This document shows positions 21,801 to 32,520 of a stretch of DNA of 64,000 nucleotides, piece by piece (positions within the stretch are counted from its first letter, which is position 1; the number at the start of each line of letters is the position of its first letter). The notes under the pieces were generated by a model. It was not told the DNA's origin. It saw only the letters and a list, made by a program, of their open reading frames with translations, and made no database searches. This DNA comes from Orobanche coerulescens (taxonomy: Eukaryota > Streptophyta > Magnoliopsida > Lamiales > Orobanchaceae), in assembly GCA_033398695.1 (NCBI GenBank), contig CM065817.1:31134231-31198230 (forward strand), in the 5' to 3' direction. Both the position numbers and the translations under genes were made by a program.

Positions 21801-23214
21801 GTAACACCAATAGCCCGTGCAACCTCCTCGAAGGAGTCTCACCGCCCTCAAGGCGCTGATCAGTAATCTCTGGCTACTCCGCTTACGCCCCACAAAAGAA
21901 TGCTCAGTACCATCAGAGGCTAACATCGAAACAGTCCTCATTCTATAATTCATGATCGCTCTATGACGGTCCAGCCAATCCTCACCTAGAATCAAATCCT
22001 CATCTCTAATATCTACCGCAATCAGATTAGAAGGCCAAACCCTCCCCGTGATACTTACTGGAAAATCCCTAATCCCACGATCCCCCACAATGCTATCCCC
22101 GCTAGGAAGTTTAACAACAAAAGGCTCACAAGCAACAAGGCAATCAATATGCAGACGACGCACACAATCCATAGATATAAAAGAATGCGTAGCACCAGAA
22201 TCGAACAATACGGAAACAGGATGATCAAGGATGTGGACGGTACCTGTAGCCACCGTCGCGTCGGGATCTCCGGCTCGCCTCATCTCATACACACGGGGCG
22301 GAACAGACCCCGCACTAGAAGCTCCCCCTCTAGAAGGCTGACCACGACCTCGACCTCTACCAAAACTCTGCTGCGGCTGAGGAACTGTCGGTGCCTGATT
22401 CACACTCGGCTCTCCCGCAGCTGGGGCTGATATCTGAGTAACTGGAGCCCGAGCTGCATCCGTACAAAACTTAGCACGATGACCCATACGACCACAAGCA
22501 AGACACTGAATCGGAGGCCTATCACACTCACTCATCATGTGGCCCGGACAACTGTAGTTGAAGCACTTAGGACCACGAACGGAACCAGCAGGAGCAGACC
22601 TAGAACCTTTTCCTCGACCAACTGATGGCGACTGACTCTCGAAGACTCGCGAACCAGACTGAGCCTTCGGATACCCTCCTGACTTGCCTCCCGAAAACTG
22701 ACCGGAGGTCTTCTGCTTCTTTCCTTCAGCTGCCGTCTCTGTCGCAGAAAACGACATCTCGTAAGCCATCGCTTTATGCTGATAATCTTTCAAAGTCGTG
22801 CACCCCAGACCAGACATGTAGTGGCACACCCTCGGTTTCATCCGCATATCAAAGTGGCGGATCTTATCAAGCTCATCGCGGACTTGGTTTCTCACATAAT
22901 GCAACTGTTGATTGTAGTCTTTGATAGCTTGAGATATAGGAACATCTTGGGGTTTAGCCTCAAAAAAGGCTCGGATCCTCCCCTCTTTCACTGGCCAAGG
23001 ACAGAATTCGTCTTCCATCAGATCCCGAAACTATGCCCACGTAGCTGCTCGGTCACGCGGTTTCACCGCTTGCCACCACGTTGCTGCCTCCTTGGCGAGG
23101 AAGTACTGAGCAATGGGTACTTTCCTCTCCTCGGAACAATTAGCAACCTCAAACACTTTCTCCATCTCGAATAGCCAATTCTCCCAACCAGAAGGGTCGG
23201 AAGCACCATCAAAT
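18858..23214 (-). pseudogene. gag-pol: Gypsy B gag (C-terminal part) and pol, two stops
   Basis: From 23214 downward the frame continues gag after the Copia-C insertion (DPSGWENWLFEMEK). A TAG at about 23034 replaces a Glu codon of gag. The frame is then open from 23018 to 19611: zinc knuckles (the first reads CFNYSC with its second Cys changed to Tyr), protease [10 protein letters not shown] with [10 protein letters not shown], RNase H with YSDASGQ, and the integrase with SMDF and SDRDGRF. A TAG at 19611-19613 replaces the Gln before the catalytic Glu (G-stop-SERT). The same frame continues from 19610 to 18858 with the end of integrase and a chromodomain-like tail. The element cannot make its own integrase. 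Confidence 0.9.
23210..23214. repeat. Target-site duplication of Copia-C (left copy)
   Basis: CAAAT at 23210-23214 matches CAAAC at 46654-46658 with one difference. The related gypsy A sequence at this place reads CCAAACTGTGG, so the right copy is ancestral. Confidence 0.82.
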
Positions 23215-24986
23215 TGTTAGGAGTATGCCCTCGAATGCCACTCAGAGGTTGTTGAGTGAGGGCATTGTACTTGTAATTATGTAAACCATTTATATAAGGC
23301 AAATGAATGTTTCTTTATTTACTGGTAGTTACTGGCATTCCTAACTCGTAAATAAACATATAGAAACTAGTCCGTGTATTTGAGAGCAAAACGTTCCACT
23401 CCTTATTGGATAAGGGGTCGCACCGAAAGGTTTATAGCTCAAATACTTAATCGTTCGCAAGTCGATGAAACTCGACTGGGCGTTAAGTTTATGTAAAGAC
23501 TTGTATGACGTGTTCTTTGATATGGAGAGTGCCTGTCGAACACTAATGGTTAGTGGGAGCACACGTTATAGGTATGCTAATTAGATTAGTATACTCGAAC
23601 CGACTCACCCTCGATTCGTCACACGGATTTCACTCCGACATACCAATGACGGAATCGAAAGGTTGTGATAGGTATTCGTGAACCTTCGACTTGAGGATTT
23701 AGTAGGGATGTGCTTGTGACGTCAAGATTTTCATTAGAGTAGTTCGACCCGTAAACCTAAGGCGGGGTCAACTCGACGTGCATCTTGACGGCAAGTAGCA
23801 GTCCTACCGAATACAAAGAGAGAATTCTTTCTCCCGTTAGTGAACGGTTATATGTCCTATGCGGTTATCGCGATGAGATCATAAGTCTTTGGCCAAAGCA
23901 TTGGAGCTAGTTGTATTAGATACACGAGAGCTCGATGATCTCGATTTGCATTAACGCATGCATAGCGTCAAGCATGATAGGTTTGACTGACTGTGACCCT
24001 ATAACTTGATCGGGATATTTAAAAGAAGGGTTTATACGTATACTGGTATTCACGACAGAATGGTTCTTGAATGATCCCAATCATTCGTTCTCAGTCGGGG
24101 TACAGTGTAGGCCACCAGGCTGGCTAGGTGGTGCTACTACTCTTTGGTTTCTCCCATTGCTGACTGAGACGGACCTACCGAGTCGCGCATTAGGATTGAC
24201 GACGGAATGAATCAAGCTAATTCTCTCATTATGAATATTAGATATTGGATATCTAAATTTAGGACATTAGATGTCTAAATCGATTTATTGGATAAATTGA
24301 TTTACGGCCTAATGAATTAAATATATCACTGGGTGATTAATTTAATTCATGGATATAATTATTTCTTGGAGAAATTAATTATGTTATAATGTATTTGATA
24401 TGTTTAATTAATTGGATTAATTAATCGATATAAATACATCGATACGGAATCGGAGTTTATCTGTTTGGACTCGCAGGAGTCCGAAACGAATCGAGGTTCA
24501 TGTTGAAACTTCCTACGTGAGTGAGATTGAGAGAGAGAGAGAAAAACCATTTTCTCAATTATCTTCATCTTCTTCATTCATTTTCTTCTTCATTTTCTTG
24601 GAGAAAAATTGAGAGAAAATCATATAGAGAGAGTAAGATTAAAACACTTAGAATGTAGTAATCTTTACATATATAGCTTCATCACTTAGCTCTAGCCGTA
24701 TCCTCGGAGGATAGCAAGGTGATCGTCGTTCCGGTTGTTTCTCCGGCGCGTGGCAAGTAGAGACGCAGTGCTTTCGGCATTGGATCGTTCAAGAGCTTGG
24801 GGAATAGCTCAAGAGAAGGTTACCATTTAATCAACGGACTTCGAGGGTTAGTTTCTTACGACTCTTGCTTTTCGTTTATATATTCGTATATACGTAGCTC
24901 GATCGATCCTCGTAGGGATTCGGATCGAATTAATTTTCGTTTTACCGCTTCCGCTGGGCCTTCGTTTTAGGCACCGAATCCCAACA
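23215..24986 (+). repeat. Copia-C 5' LTR (1,772 bp)
   Basis: It begins TGTTAGGAGT and ends CACCGAATCCCAACA. It is about 190 bases shorter than the 3' LTR because a block is missing near 24495 (compare 45985-46170). Many small losses at CAG/CTG are visible, for example near 23415 and 23865. The AT-rich hairpin array is present near 24236-24420. Confidence 0.9.
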
Positions 24987-24987
24987 G

Positions 24988-24999
24988 TGGTATCGGAGC
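24988..24999 (+). promoter_or_regulatory. Copia-C primer binding site
   Basis: TGGTATCGGAGC follows the LTR by one base, identical to Copia-1. Confidence 0.88.
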
Positions 25000-26634
25000 G
25001 TAGGTCTTGCGATCGTATATACGATATTGGCATTTGGAATGCTTGATTAGATGGTGAATGATTTGGAATCATTTTAGTCATAATCGTGGTATATATTTTT
25101 ACGTTCGTTGTAGTTATATTTTTCGTAAGTTTATGTCTAAATATAAATCTTAATTTCTTGGAAATATGATTTATATTGAAGATATGAATGTTGAAAAATA
25201 TTGATATTGGATATCCGGTCGAAAATCGAGCTCCGAATCGTCGTCGGACGATTTTTTCGGACAAAGGCGTGAAGGCTGCCCGGGGTGACTCGGCCGTGTC
25301 CGTGACACGAGCCGTGTCCGCGATCCCAGGCCGCGCGAGCGGACCGACCGTGTCCGAGACACGGGCCGTGCCGGCCGTAGGCTGGCGTGACTTCGGCCTT
25401 GCGACGATCTGCCGGAAAGATGCCGATGACTTCGGCCATGGCAGCCATTTTCGCCCCTCGATTTTTTCGTGTATTCTTGAAAATTAATCTCCCTCATGTT
25501 AAATTAGAATTAATATGATTAAAATGATTTATGGTATTTCATTTTATAAGGGAAATTTGATTAATTGGAATATTTATGGTCGACCGAATTATTTTGAATG
25601 TTATCATATTACCGATTGTGTGAATCGATTGGATCGGTTCGTATTGTTGATTGGATCAATGTATCTCTACGCTTTCCATTTATTTAGTATTTATTGGATG
25701 AATGCTTTAGAATGGGGATGTGGTTCGTGGACTTAGTTTTTGAATCGTTTGTTTTATTCGATTGGGTTGTAAAGGCCGTTTTGAGCCTATTTATTTTACT
25801 AGAAATGTTTGTATCTAGGATGCAATTTTTGATGTAAAATTTATATGTAATGACGAAGACCGGAGGAAGATCCATTTCGAGAAGACGAAGATTCAAGACG
25901 AAGACTTGTAATTAGATTACGGAGTTTTTGTTTTCTAGGAACGGTCCATGAACCACATGTTGGTAGCAACTAGGTTGTGAATGGTTGTTTCATATTGTAT
26001 GAATGCCACAAACGCGCTTAAACGATTAATGTGCAAAGTGTAACGTTAATCGCGATAATTCTCTCACAACAAATAATTAAGTTTATAAGGTTTCAAGGTT
26101 TTCCTTCCCTCCATCGAGTTTTCGGGAAATTAAAATCCAAACCGGATGTGCTATGCTTCCGAGTTATCGGGGTAGTCGTTCGGGGAGGACGGATAAATTA
26201 CCAGGAGCGCATTGGATGCCTTCGGTTGGAGCAAATTTTATCCCTAGAAACCTGATAGGTTGCCGGATAAGATTCAATTGTGAAACTGATTTGCGTCGAT
26301 GGTATAAACTTAACTTGTTCACGAACCATAGAAACCGTATAGGTTGAGGGGAGTGAACAAGGGGAAAAAGAATATCGAATCATCCATTAGATGGGTTGGT
26401 GTTGGACACCACTTTATGAAAATTAATAGACTAGAAACCTGTTTGGTTGCCCTCTATTAAGATTTATAAAGAACTCGATCACCACTATGAAGTAGAGCGA
26501 CGATACTTCCGGATTTCACATGGGAGTGTGTTATTCCGATAAAATAGTGGGAGCTGGGTAACAAGAATAGTAAGGACCTTAATTCTATACTCAGATCATA
26601 ATATAACAAGTCACTAATTAATCTGTTATACTTA
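25000..26634 (+). other. Copia-C untranslated leader
   Basis: It corresponds to 2139-3851. A shorter GC-rich block at 25285-25400 still has the words CGGCCGTGTC, GACACGAGCCGTGTC and GACACGGGCCGTG, but about half of the block seen in Copia-E is missing. No supported gene is seen. Confidence 0.7.
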
Positions 26635-27530
26635 ATGCAGATAAATCTCAATATGACAATGAATCCACTCGCAATTCTACTCGAAAAGAACACCTTAATG
26701 GGACCTAACTTTGTGGATTGGCTCCGCAATCTGATGATTGTCCTCAGTATAGAGGCACTGGGATACGTCTTGGAGATGGACATTCCGGCGCCTCCTGTGC
26801 GGACCCGAGCCAATCAGGAAGAGATTGAAAACCACGAAAAGTGGGTTAAGAATGACGTGAAAGTACGTGCTTATATGATGGCTTCCATGTCTAATGAGCT
26901 TCAGAGAGCTCATGAGAAAATGACTTCTGCTAGGCAGATTCTATCTCACTTAACCGAACTTTATGGTGAGCACAGAATCGCTAGATATGAGATATCCAAG
27001 CAACTGTTCGGTGCAAGGATGAAGTAAGGTGAGAAGGTTGGGGAACACGTCCTTAAAATGATATCCATGATCGAGAGATTGGAGGCTCTTGATTTTAAAA
27101 TGGATACTTCTCTCCAAACCAACCTTATCCTACAGTCTCTCCCTGATTCCTTCTCACAGTTTGTTATGAACTTTAACTGCAATGAGATTGCATGTAACTT
27201 AGCTGGGCTAATGAACAAACCGGTGACCGCTCAGTCTCAGATGAAGACCCCGCGGATGAAGGAGTCTGCACTTGTGATTTCTTCTGGACTTCAGAAGTCT
27301 AAGAATAAGAAGAAAAACACCAAGAAGCGGACTGGACCGCAAGCTAAGGACCTTAAGGGAAAGGGCAAGGCCCCGATGGTTCCGAAGAACAAGAAGAAGA
27401 AGGATGCTTGTCTCAAGTGCGGTGAGCTGGTCCACTGGGCTAGAGACTGTCCGATTCTTCATGGCACTTCAGGTACAGAACTTTTAGTTTTGGAAACAAA
27501 TTGTTCTGCTACTGTATTTTCTACTTACTG
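26635..27530 (+). pseudogene. gag: Copia-C gag, disrupted
   Basis: The frame starts MQINLNMTMNPLAILLEKNT and keeps the Trp that is a stop in Copia-1. A TAA at 27025-27027 replaces the Glu codon of the GARMKEGEK segment. Codon loss also shortens the HSRTAR segment to HRIAR. The frame continues beyond the stop through the capsid and the Lys-rich tail to a zinc knuckle CLKCGELVHWARDC, in which the usual Gly before His is Val. Each copia copy has a different first stop in gag, so they decayed independently. Confidence 0.86.
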
Positions 27531-27853
27531 AATCTTGGATTAAGTGCTAGTTCTCATATTTGTACCGTGAATCAGGATCTGGAACAAAGTAGGAAGCTTG
27601 GAGCTGGAGAAGTCATGATCACAGTCGGTAGCGGGCATAGTGTCGAGGCAACCGACATAGGATCACTTCTTTCGGGTTTAGAATCTGGCTTTGTTTTGAC
27701 TTTAGAAGATGTACTTGTTTTGCCCAAGGGGCACAAAAACATTGTATCCATTCCGGTCATGGACCGAAAAGGCTTTTCATTTTTTATTGGTGATGGTTCC
27801 TGCAAAATTTATTTTAGAAATAAACTAGTGGGTACTGCTACATTGTTGAATGG
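27531..27853 (+). pseudogene. pol: Copia-C protease, catalytic motif lost
   Basis: The region matching WILDSGTSSH of Copia-E is altered near 27529-27550: a Trp codon is TGA and the bases coding DSGT are rearranged so that the active-site motif cannot be read in frame. Downstream the protease sequence (HICTVNQDLEQS, then DRKGFSFFIGDGS) is intact up to TATLLNG, where element D enters at 27854. It resumes at 41969 with LYHLNLSNK. Confidence 0.82.
27849..27853. repeat. Target-site duplication of the D dimer (left copy)
   Basis: AATGG here is repeated at 41964-41968. No such duplication flanks the middle LTR, so the whole LTR-internal-LTR-internal-LTR block has one insertion site. Confidence 0.92.
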
Positions 27854-29154
27854 TGTTGCGATATTTCCTACACGCAAGTGCACGTCATCGTTTAGAAGTA
27901 ATAAAGTGATAAGTAGAGTATCGTTCCCACGAGGATTGAATCTCTAACTACCGACGTTTTCGTATTCCAATTTTATTTGAACAATCGAAGTTGGGTTTTT
28001 GGATTAATAACTAAAAGAATTTCTAAAATACTAAGCAGTAGAAAACAATATCTTGGATTAAGGAAATCAAATGATGAATACGTCTAGGGTTCTGAATCCA
28101 CCTTAGTTTATCCGAATTTACTCTCAATTATCCATAATAAATAATTTTCCCAATTTACTGAAGGCGGATATTGCTAATATATTCTACCGCCTCTCCCGAG
28201 GTCAATAGATTTATCTAACGACGGCTAACGCACTCTATCCCTAGGTGAATTATCTCGTCGATAGGCAAAAAGCATGAAATCTCCTAAAGGCCACGTAGTT
28301 TCTATGAGTATATTCCTATCTCACAGAATAAAACGGTCCTCACCAATAGTTCCTCACCAAATCTCCTCTCCCGATTCGAAGTGAATGATTAAATCAATAC
28401 AACTATTGGCCAGATAATTGCAAGCATTAAACATAATTGGGAAAACTCAATAAAAAGGTAATAAATTGGATAGTCTTAATCAATTCGTCAAAACAAAGGT
28501 TTCATCAAAAACCTAGATTAGGGCTTTAGCGACATACTAAAAGCGAAAATACAGAATAAATAAACGAAAGCATAAAATTCAAACGCAAATGAAGCTCGGA
28601 TTCCTCCGTTCTTGACTCCCGCATATACCTTGAATTCTTACGCTTTCCTCCTCTTCTCTGTCTCCAAGCTTAAGCTCTCCTAGGTTTAGATTCAATGATT
28701 CCAAGATAATTAAATTAGGGTCTTAAGCCCTATTTATAGCTCAGCACCTCCACAAATCGCGTCCGTATTAATCGGTTGGCGGCTCAAACGGCCCGAGAAT
28801 CCGCGCGACGTACCAAACCCGCTAAGTGTTCCGCGGCTCATCAACTGTGCGCGGCACATCGCCCAAAGTGAATACAGGCGTTAAATAATTCTTACGTACG
28901 CGGCTCACTGGCGTGCCGCGACACAGTACATATTACTCGCCCTTCGGTGGTGTCTTCTGTGCGGCTCCGATTCCTTGCGCGCTCATGGCTCGCCGTCGAT
29001 TTTGCCGTTTTGCCCGTTTTGCCTCGTTTTAGCTCCCGGACTTCAATTTCTGTCAATCATACAAAATCAAGGCATTAAAAGCTCATTTAGATGATTTCAC
29101 TCACCAAAACACTACAAAATAATGATAAATAAGCGTACAAAAATACGCCTAACA
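27854..29154 (-). repeat. D LTR 1 (3' end of dimer, 1,301 bp)
   Basis: The plus strand reads TGTTGCGATATTTCC to TACGCCTAACA. In element sense it has a cluster of GCCGCGGC words (about 29000-28790, eroded here), a TATA box CTATAAATAG (28741-28731) and a transcribed segment. Compared with LTR 2 and LTR 3 it has lost bases at many CAG/CTG/CCGG sites. Confidence 0.92.
28731..28741 (-). promoter_or_regulatory. TATA box of D LTR 1
   Basis: GCTATAAATAGG on the minus strand is a strong plant TATA match. The same box is at 35111-35120 in LTR 2 and 41534-41543 in LTR 3. Confidence 0.75.
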
Positions 29155-30436
29155 AATACCCCAAACTTAAGCCTTTGCATCTCCAAAAGCCCAAAGAATT
29201 AAAGTCAATAAAACAATGTCGTGAATAATTGTGCAACTCATAGTGTTCAATCTAATCAATACTATCCGCCATTCTCTCTAAATAATACGAGTGTCATAAA
29301 AGCGAATGCACTCGAATAATGATTCCGCAAAGTAATCAAGTTCGGTCTAATCATTCGTTCATGAAGAAAACTCAACTCAAAGATTAACAAAACATGAGTC
29401 AAATCGACCGTCAATATGAAAGGCTAACATAAACAAGCTAGTTCGTCGCGTTCCACAGTCTAAAGGCACAATTTTCACGAGTCTCATAATAAATAAACCT
29501 CGGACAGTATCCCCTTATATATATGCTCAAAAATTTGATTCGAATCGACCACTAGGTTAGGATCTCGGGATGTTTCATCGGGATAATCCTAGGGTGGAAC
29601 TTCCATTCTCATGTATTAGGAAACCGTTTGACGTAAAAGACACTCATGGGGCACATGGATGCTTCTAGTTACTAAGTTCCCGTCTACAGCGGAGAAACAA
29701 CTCGAATATATAATTTCCGCATGTCCGAATCAAGGTTGCCGTTTTACGCGAGAGTAAACAGCGGGTCACGCGAATGCCCCCGGTTACTAGGCTTCCTATC
29801 ATTGGCACATGTGAAATATCTAAATCATTAATCTAATCAGGGTCGTCGTTTTACGCGAGAGTAAACAACGGGTCACGCGAATACCCCCGGTTACTAGACT
29901 TCCCATCATAGAACACATTATCTCGACTTTTAGGGAAAAACTGACCGACTCAAAACTCAAACTAAGTGCCAACACGACTAAAGAAACGGTACGACTCACT
30001 ATCCGGGAAATGTAGCCAAACGTATTGATGGGGATTTAGCAACAAGTATGTATCGTCTCTTATCTGCCAAGACCTCTACAATCAGGAAAAATTTCGGACC
30101 TAATTGAATACTAAGCAGAACAGAAATAACTGACTCCAACTCGACTAGAACTCGCCCGCTTCTTCAGAGAGAAAGACAGTGTCGTAACATCAGTATCACA
30201 CAAATAGAAGCACAAAAATTCACGAATAAGGAGAAACTACGGCAAGCAAGGCTAAAAAATTTTCGCAAAGAAAAGAAAAGTGCAACAGAATATAATGTAC
30301 ATCAAGAAAATAGAGTACAGCAATGAATGTAGACTGAATGTAAATCCCCCCCCAAACTTAGGACGTACATTGACCTCAATGGACAAAAAATGAAATGCAA
30401 GAAAAGTAAAAGGTCAGGTACTCCCCTCCAATCTGC
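29155..30436 (-). other. D copy 1 3' untranslated region with direct repeats
   Basis: No coding frame is supported. A polypurine tract (TTTGGGGTATT, minus strand) borders LTR 1. Three imperfect direct repeats of about 105-115 bases lie at about 29625-29935; the two best share TTTTACGCGAGAGTAAACA and CGGTTACTAG. Tat-lineage elements are known for repeat-rich 3' untranslated regions, which fits the assignment. Confidence 0.7.
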
Positions 30437-30631
30437 TCAGGAGCTGGTGCCGACATCGTCCGGTGAGCTTGCATGCTTCTTGACTACATCATGCGGAATG
30501 TGAATAAACAAGCTTGCATCATCAAAAAGGAAGTTAAGTATAGCTCTCAAGTCGAACATGATGTAGAGGTTGGGGATAATGTGACAACATGATTCATTGC
30601 ATATAAGTTGGAAAATGCCTAGCTTACCCAT
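30437..30631 (-). other. Small frame downstream of an internal promoter-like module (D copy 1)
   Basis: A 64-codon frame, MGKLGIFQLICNESCC onward, recurs in copy 2 at 36815-37006 with a frameshifted end. It lies about 370 bases downstream (element sense) of a TATA-like CCTATATAGG at 31000-31009 and a word array. I do not recognise the product. Conservation between the two copies says little because they are recent duplicates. It may be a chance frame. Confidence 0.25.
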
Positions 30632-31039
30632 TTTTCATTGCTGCAATTTATCAAACACCTTGTGTGCACAAGTTAAAATGAAGAACAAAAATTTTCATGG
30701 TTAATTCCAAATTCCAAAAATAATAACACAGATTATAACCCTGAATTACGAAAACCATCATCAACAATTCGTTCATAAACATCAATTCCATCACAATAAC
30801 AAATTCCCCATATTCCAACTCCATTTTAGAAACAACAATGAAGAATAACTAGCAATATAAAACTCCAAATCTTTTCACATCAAGAATCATTAATGATTTA
30901 GAAATCAAAAATAACTGGAGAATTTGAGAAGGAGACTCATAGAGTGGAGCCAACTAACCTCCATGTGTGCGGGAAGGAAGGGAGGGAGGGTAGAAGTATC
31001 CTATATAGGCCGATCAAGAATGAGCCTTACTGGATGCTC
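30632..31039 (-). promoter_or_regulatory. Internal TATA-like module and leader in D copy 1
   Basis: In element sense, the word array at 31385-31040 is followed by CCTATATAGGATAC (about 31009-30996), a pyrimidine-rich run (CCCTCCCTCCCTTCC) and an AT-rich stretch up to the small frame. The arrangement array, TATA, leader is the same as in the LTR. It is a candidate second promoter. Copy 2 has it at about 37372-37385. Confidence 0.4.
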
Positions 31040-31385
31040 TTATTTTGCGGCGGGGGCCACGGCACAATATAAGTGAGCCGCGGCCCAAAGTACGATCAGC
31101 CGGGACGTTTTGGTATGTCGTCGGGTGCCGCGGCTCAAATTTCGTATGCCGCAGCCTCGGTGTGTTAGTGTGCCGCGGCTCGGCCTTAGTATGCCGCGGC
31201 ACAAAGTACAGCGCCCTGGCGTTTCTCGACCATTTAGTGTGCCGCGGCTCGATTATCGGGTGCCGCGGCTCGGTGACTGGTGTGCCGCGGCTCGGTAAGA
31301 TCATGCCGCGGCACAGGTACGCTTTGCTCGGCCATTTTCCTCGGTGTGTGTGCGGCTCACCTGACAGGTACGCGGCTCATCATTG
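31040..31385 (-). repeat. Palindromic word array in D internal region, copy 1
   Basis: About ten copies of TGCCGCGGCTCA or TGCCGCGGCACA occur. The better-preserved copy 2 (37447-37760) has word starts at 37497, 37518, 37541, 37562, then 37612, 37633, 37656, 37677, then 37728 and 37749. Steps are 21-23 inside groups of four and 50-51 between groups. The same word occurs in the D LTR. Confidence 0.9.
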
Positions 31386-31432
31386 AATTTCTCCCCTTTT
31401 CCGATTCACTGCCGAAATTTAACACGAAATCA

Positions 31433-31999
31433 TTAAGATGAGAGGGAAGGATGGATCAAAGAAGAAAGAAGACAAAAAGAGACTCTAAAAATGCAAGCAA
31501 ACAACAAAGAATCTACAACTAATACTCGGGTTGCCTCAGGAGCGCTAAGTTTATAGTCTTCATAGGACCTATTGGACAACGTTAGTTCGCAAACTCCATT
31601 TGGCTTCCGCCCGTTCATCGAACCGTTTATATTTTGGTTAAAATTTTGACCATTGGTCATCAGTGGTTCGAGTTTCGGTTCGGTCATCAAATGTTGTTTG
31701 TGAAAAGGTTTCAACTTGAAAAATTTTCCGAAACACCCGATTTCTCCATGACTAATTTTTCGCTTGGCTTTTGGCTCACTTTCCTCCTTCACAAACGAAC
31801 CCACGATTGCAGCAGATTTCTCCTCATGCTCGAGGAACGCCACTTGTTCTACATCCTTCTTAAAACTCGGGCCACTTAACACAACATCTGAATTTTCCCA
31901 CCGACGATGTTTTCGGTGCTTTCCTCTTTCAACGGCATTCACCCTCTCAATTTGAGATCCTTTATCAGCACTTCCTGGACATGGGAATGACTTGAATAC
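31433..31999 (-). pseudogene. D copy 1: remnant after protease with integrase C-terminal end
   Basis: The frame 31942-31433 is in phase with the protease frame and separated from it by one TAA. Its first residues after the stop (VFKS) resemble the start of the protease-RT linker of Tat/Athila elements. Near the other end, another frame in copy 2 reads RLKTINLALLGRQPEY then stop (about 37950-37902), which is the familiar C-terminus of Tat-type pol. The middle is Lys-rich and unrecognised. RT, RNase H and the integrase core have been deleted between these two anchors. Confidence 0.6.
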
Positions 32000-32520
32000 T
32001 TAAAAAGTAATTTCCTCGTCTTGGACCCTCAGAGTTAGCTCTCCCTTTTCCACGTCTATAAGGGTTCGGCCCGTCGCTAGAAATGGTCGTCCCAAGATGA
32101 TCGGAATATTGTCATCTTCCTCCATGTCTAGTACGATGAAGTCGGCTGGAAAGATGAACTTGTCAACCTTAACTAATACATCCTCGATCACTCCCCTCGG
32201 ATACTTTGTCGATCGGTCCGCCAATTGTAATGAGACTGTGGTTGGCTTAGCTTCCCCAATATTCAGCTTTTGGAAAATCGACAGAGGCATGAGGTTGATA
32301 CTCGCACCAAGATCGCATAGTGCCTTATTAAATGAAAAATTCCCCATGGTGCAAGGTATGTTGAAGCTTCCCGGATCTTTCAATTTAGGTGGGAGCTTCT
32401 TTTGAAGAATTGCACTGCACTCCTCTGTCAAGGTGACCGTTTCAAACTCTTCAAGTTTTCTCTTCTTAGATAATATCTCTTTCATGAATTTGACATAACT
32501 CGGCATCTGCTCCAATGCGT
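32000..32520 (-). pseudogene. D copy 1 aspartic protease
   Basis: An open stretch of 171 codons reads from MEQMPSYVKFMKE to RVQDEEITF. The retropepsin motif is CDLGASINLMP and the second conserved element is IILGRPFLATG, both usual for Tat/Athila proteases. The protease would cut Gag. It is part of the gag-protease polyprotein, but frameshifts upstream separate it from gag here. A TAA at about 31997 ends it where related elements run into RT. Confidence 0.8.

Noticed and set aside
31433..31942. A novel accessory gene in element D
   Set aside because: The frame is in phase with the protease and overlaps, in another frame, the ordinary C-terminal end of pol (LALLGRQPEY), so it is better explained as a deletion scar than a gained gene.
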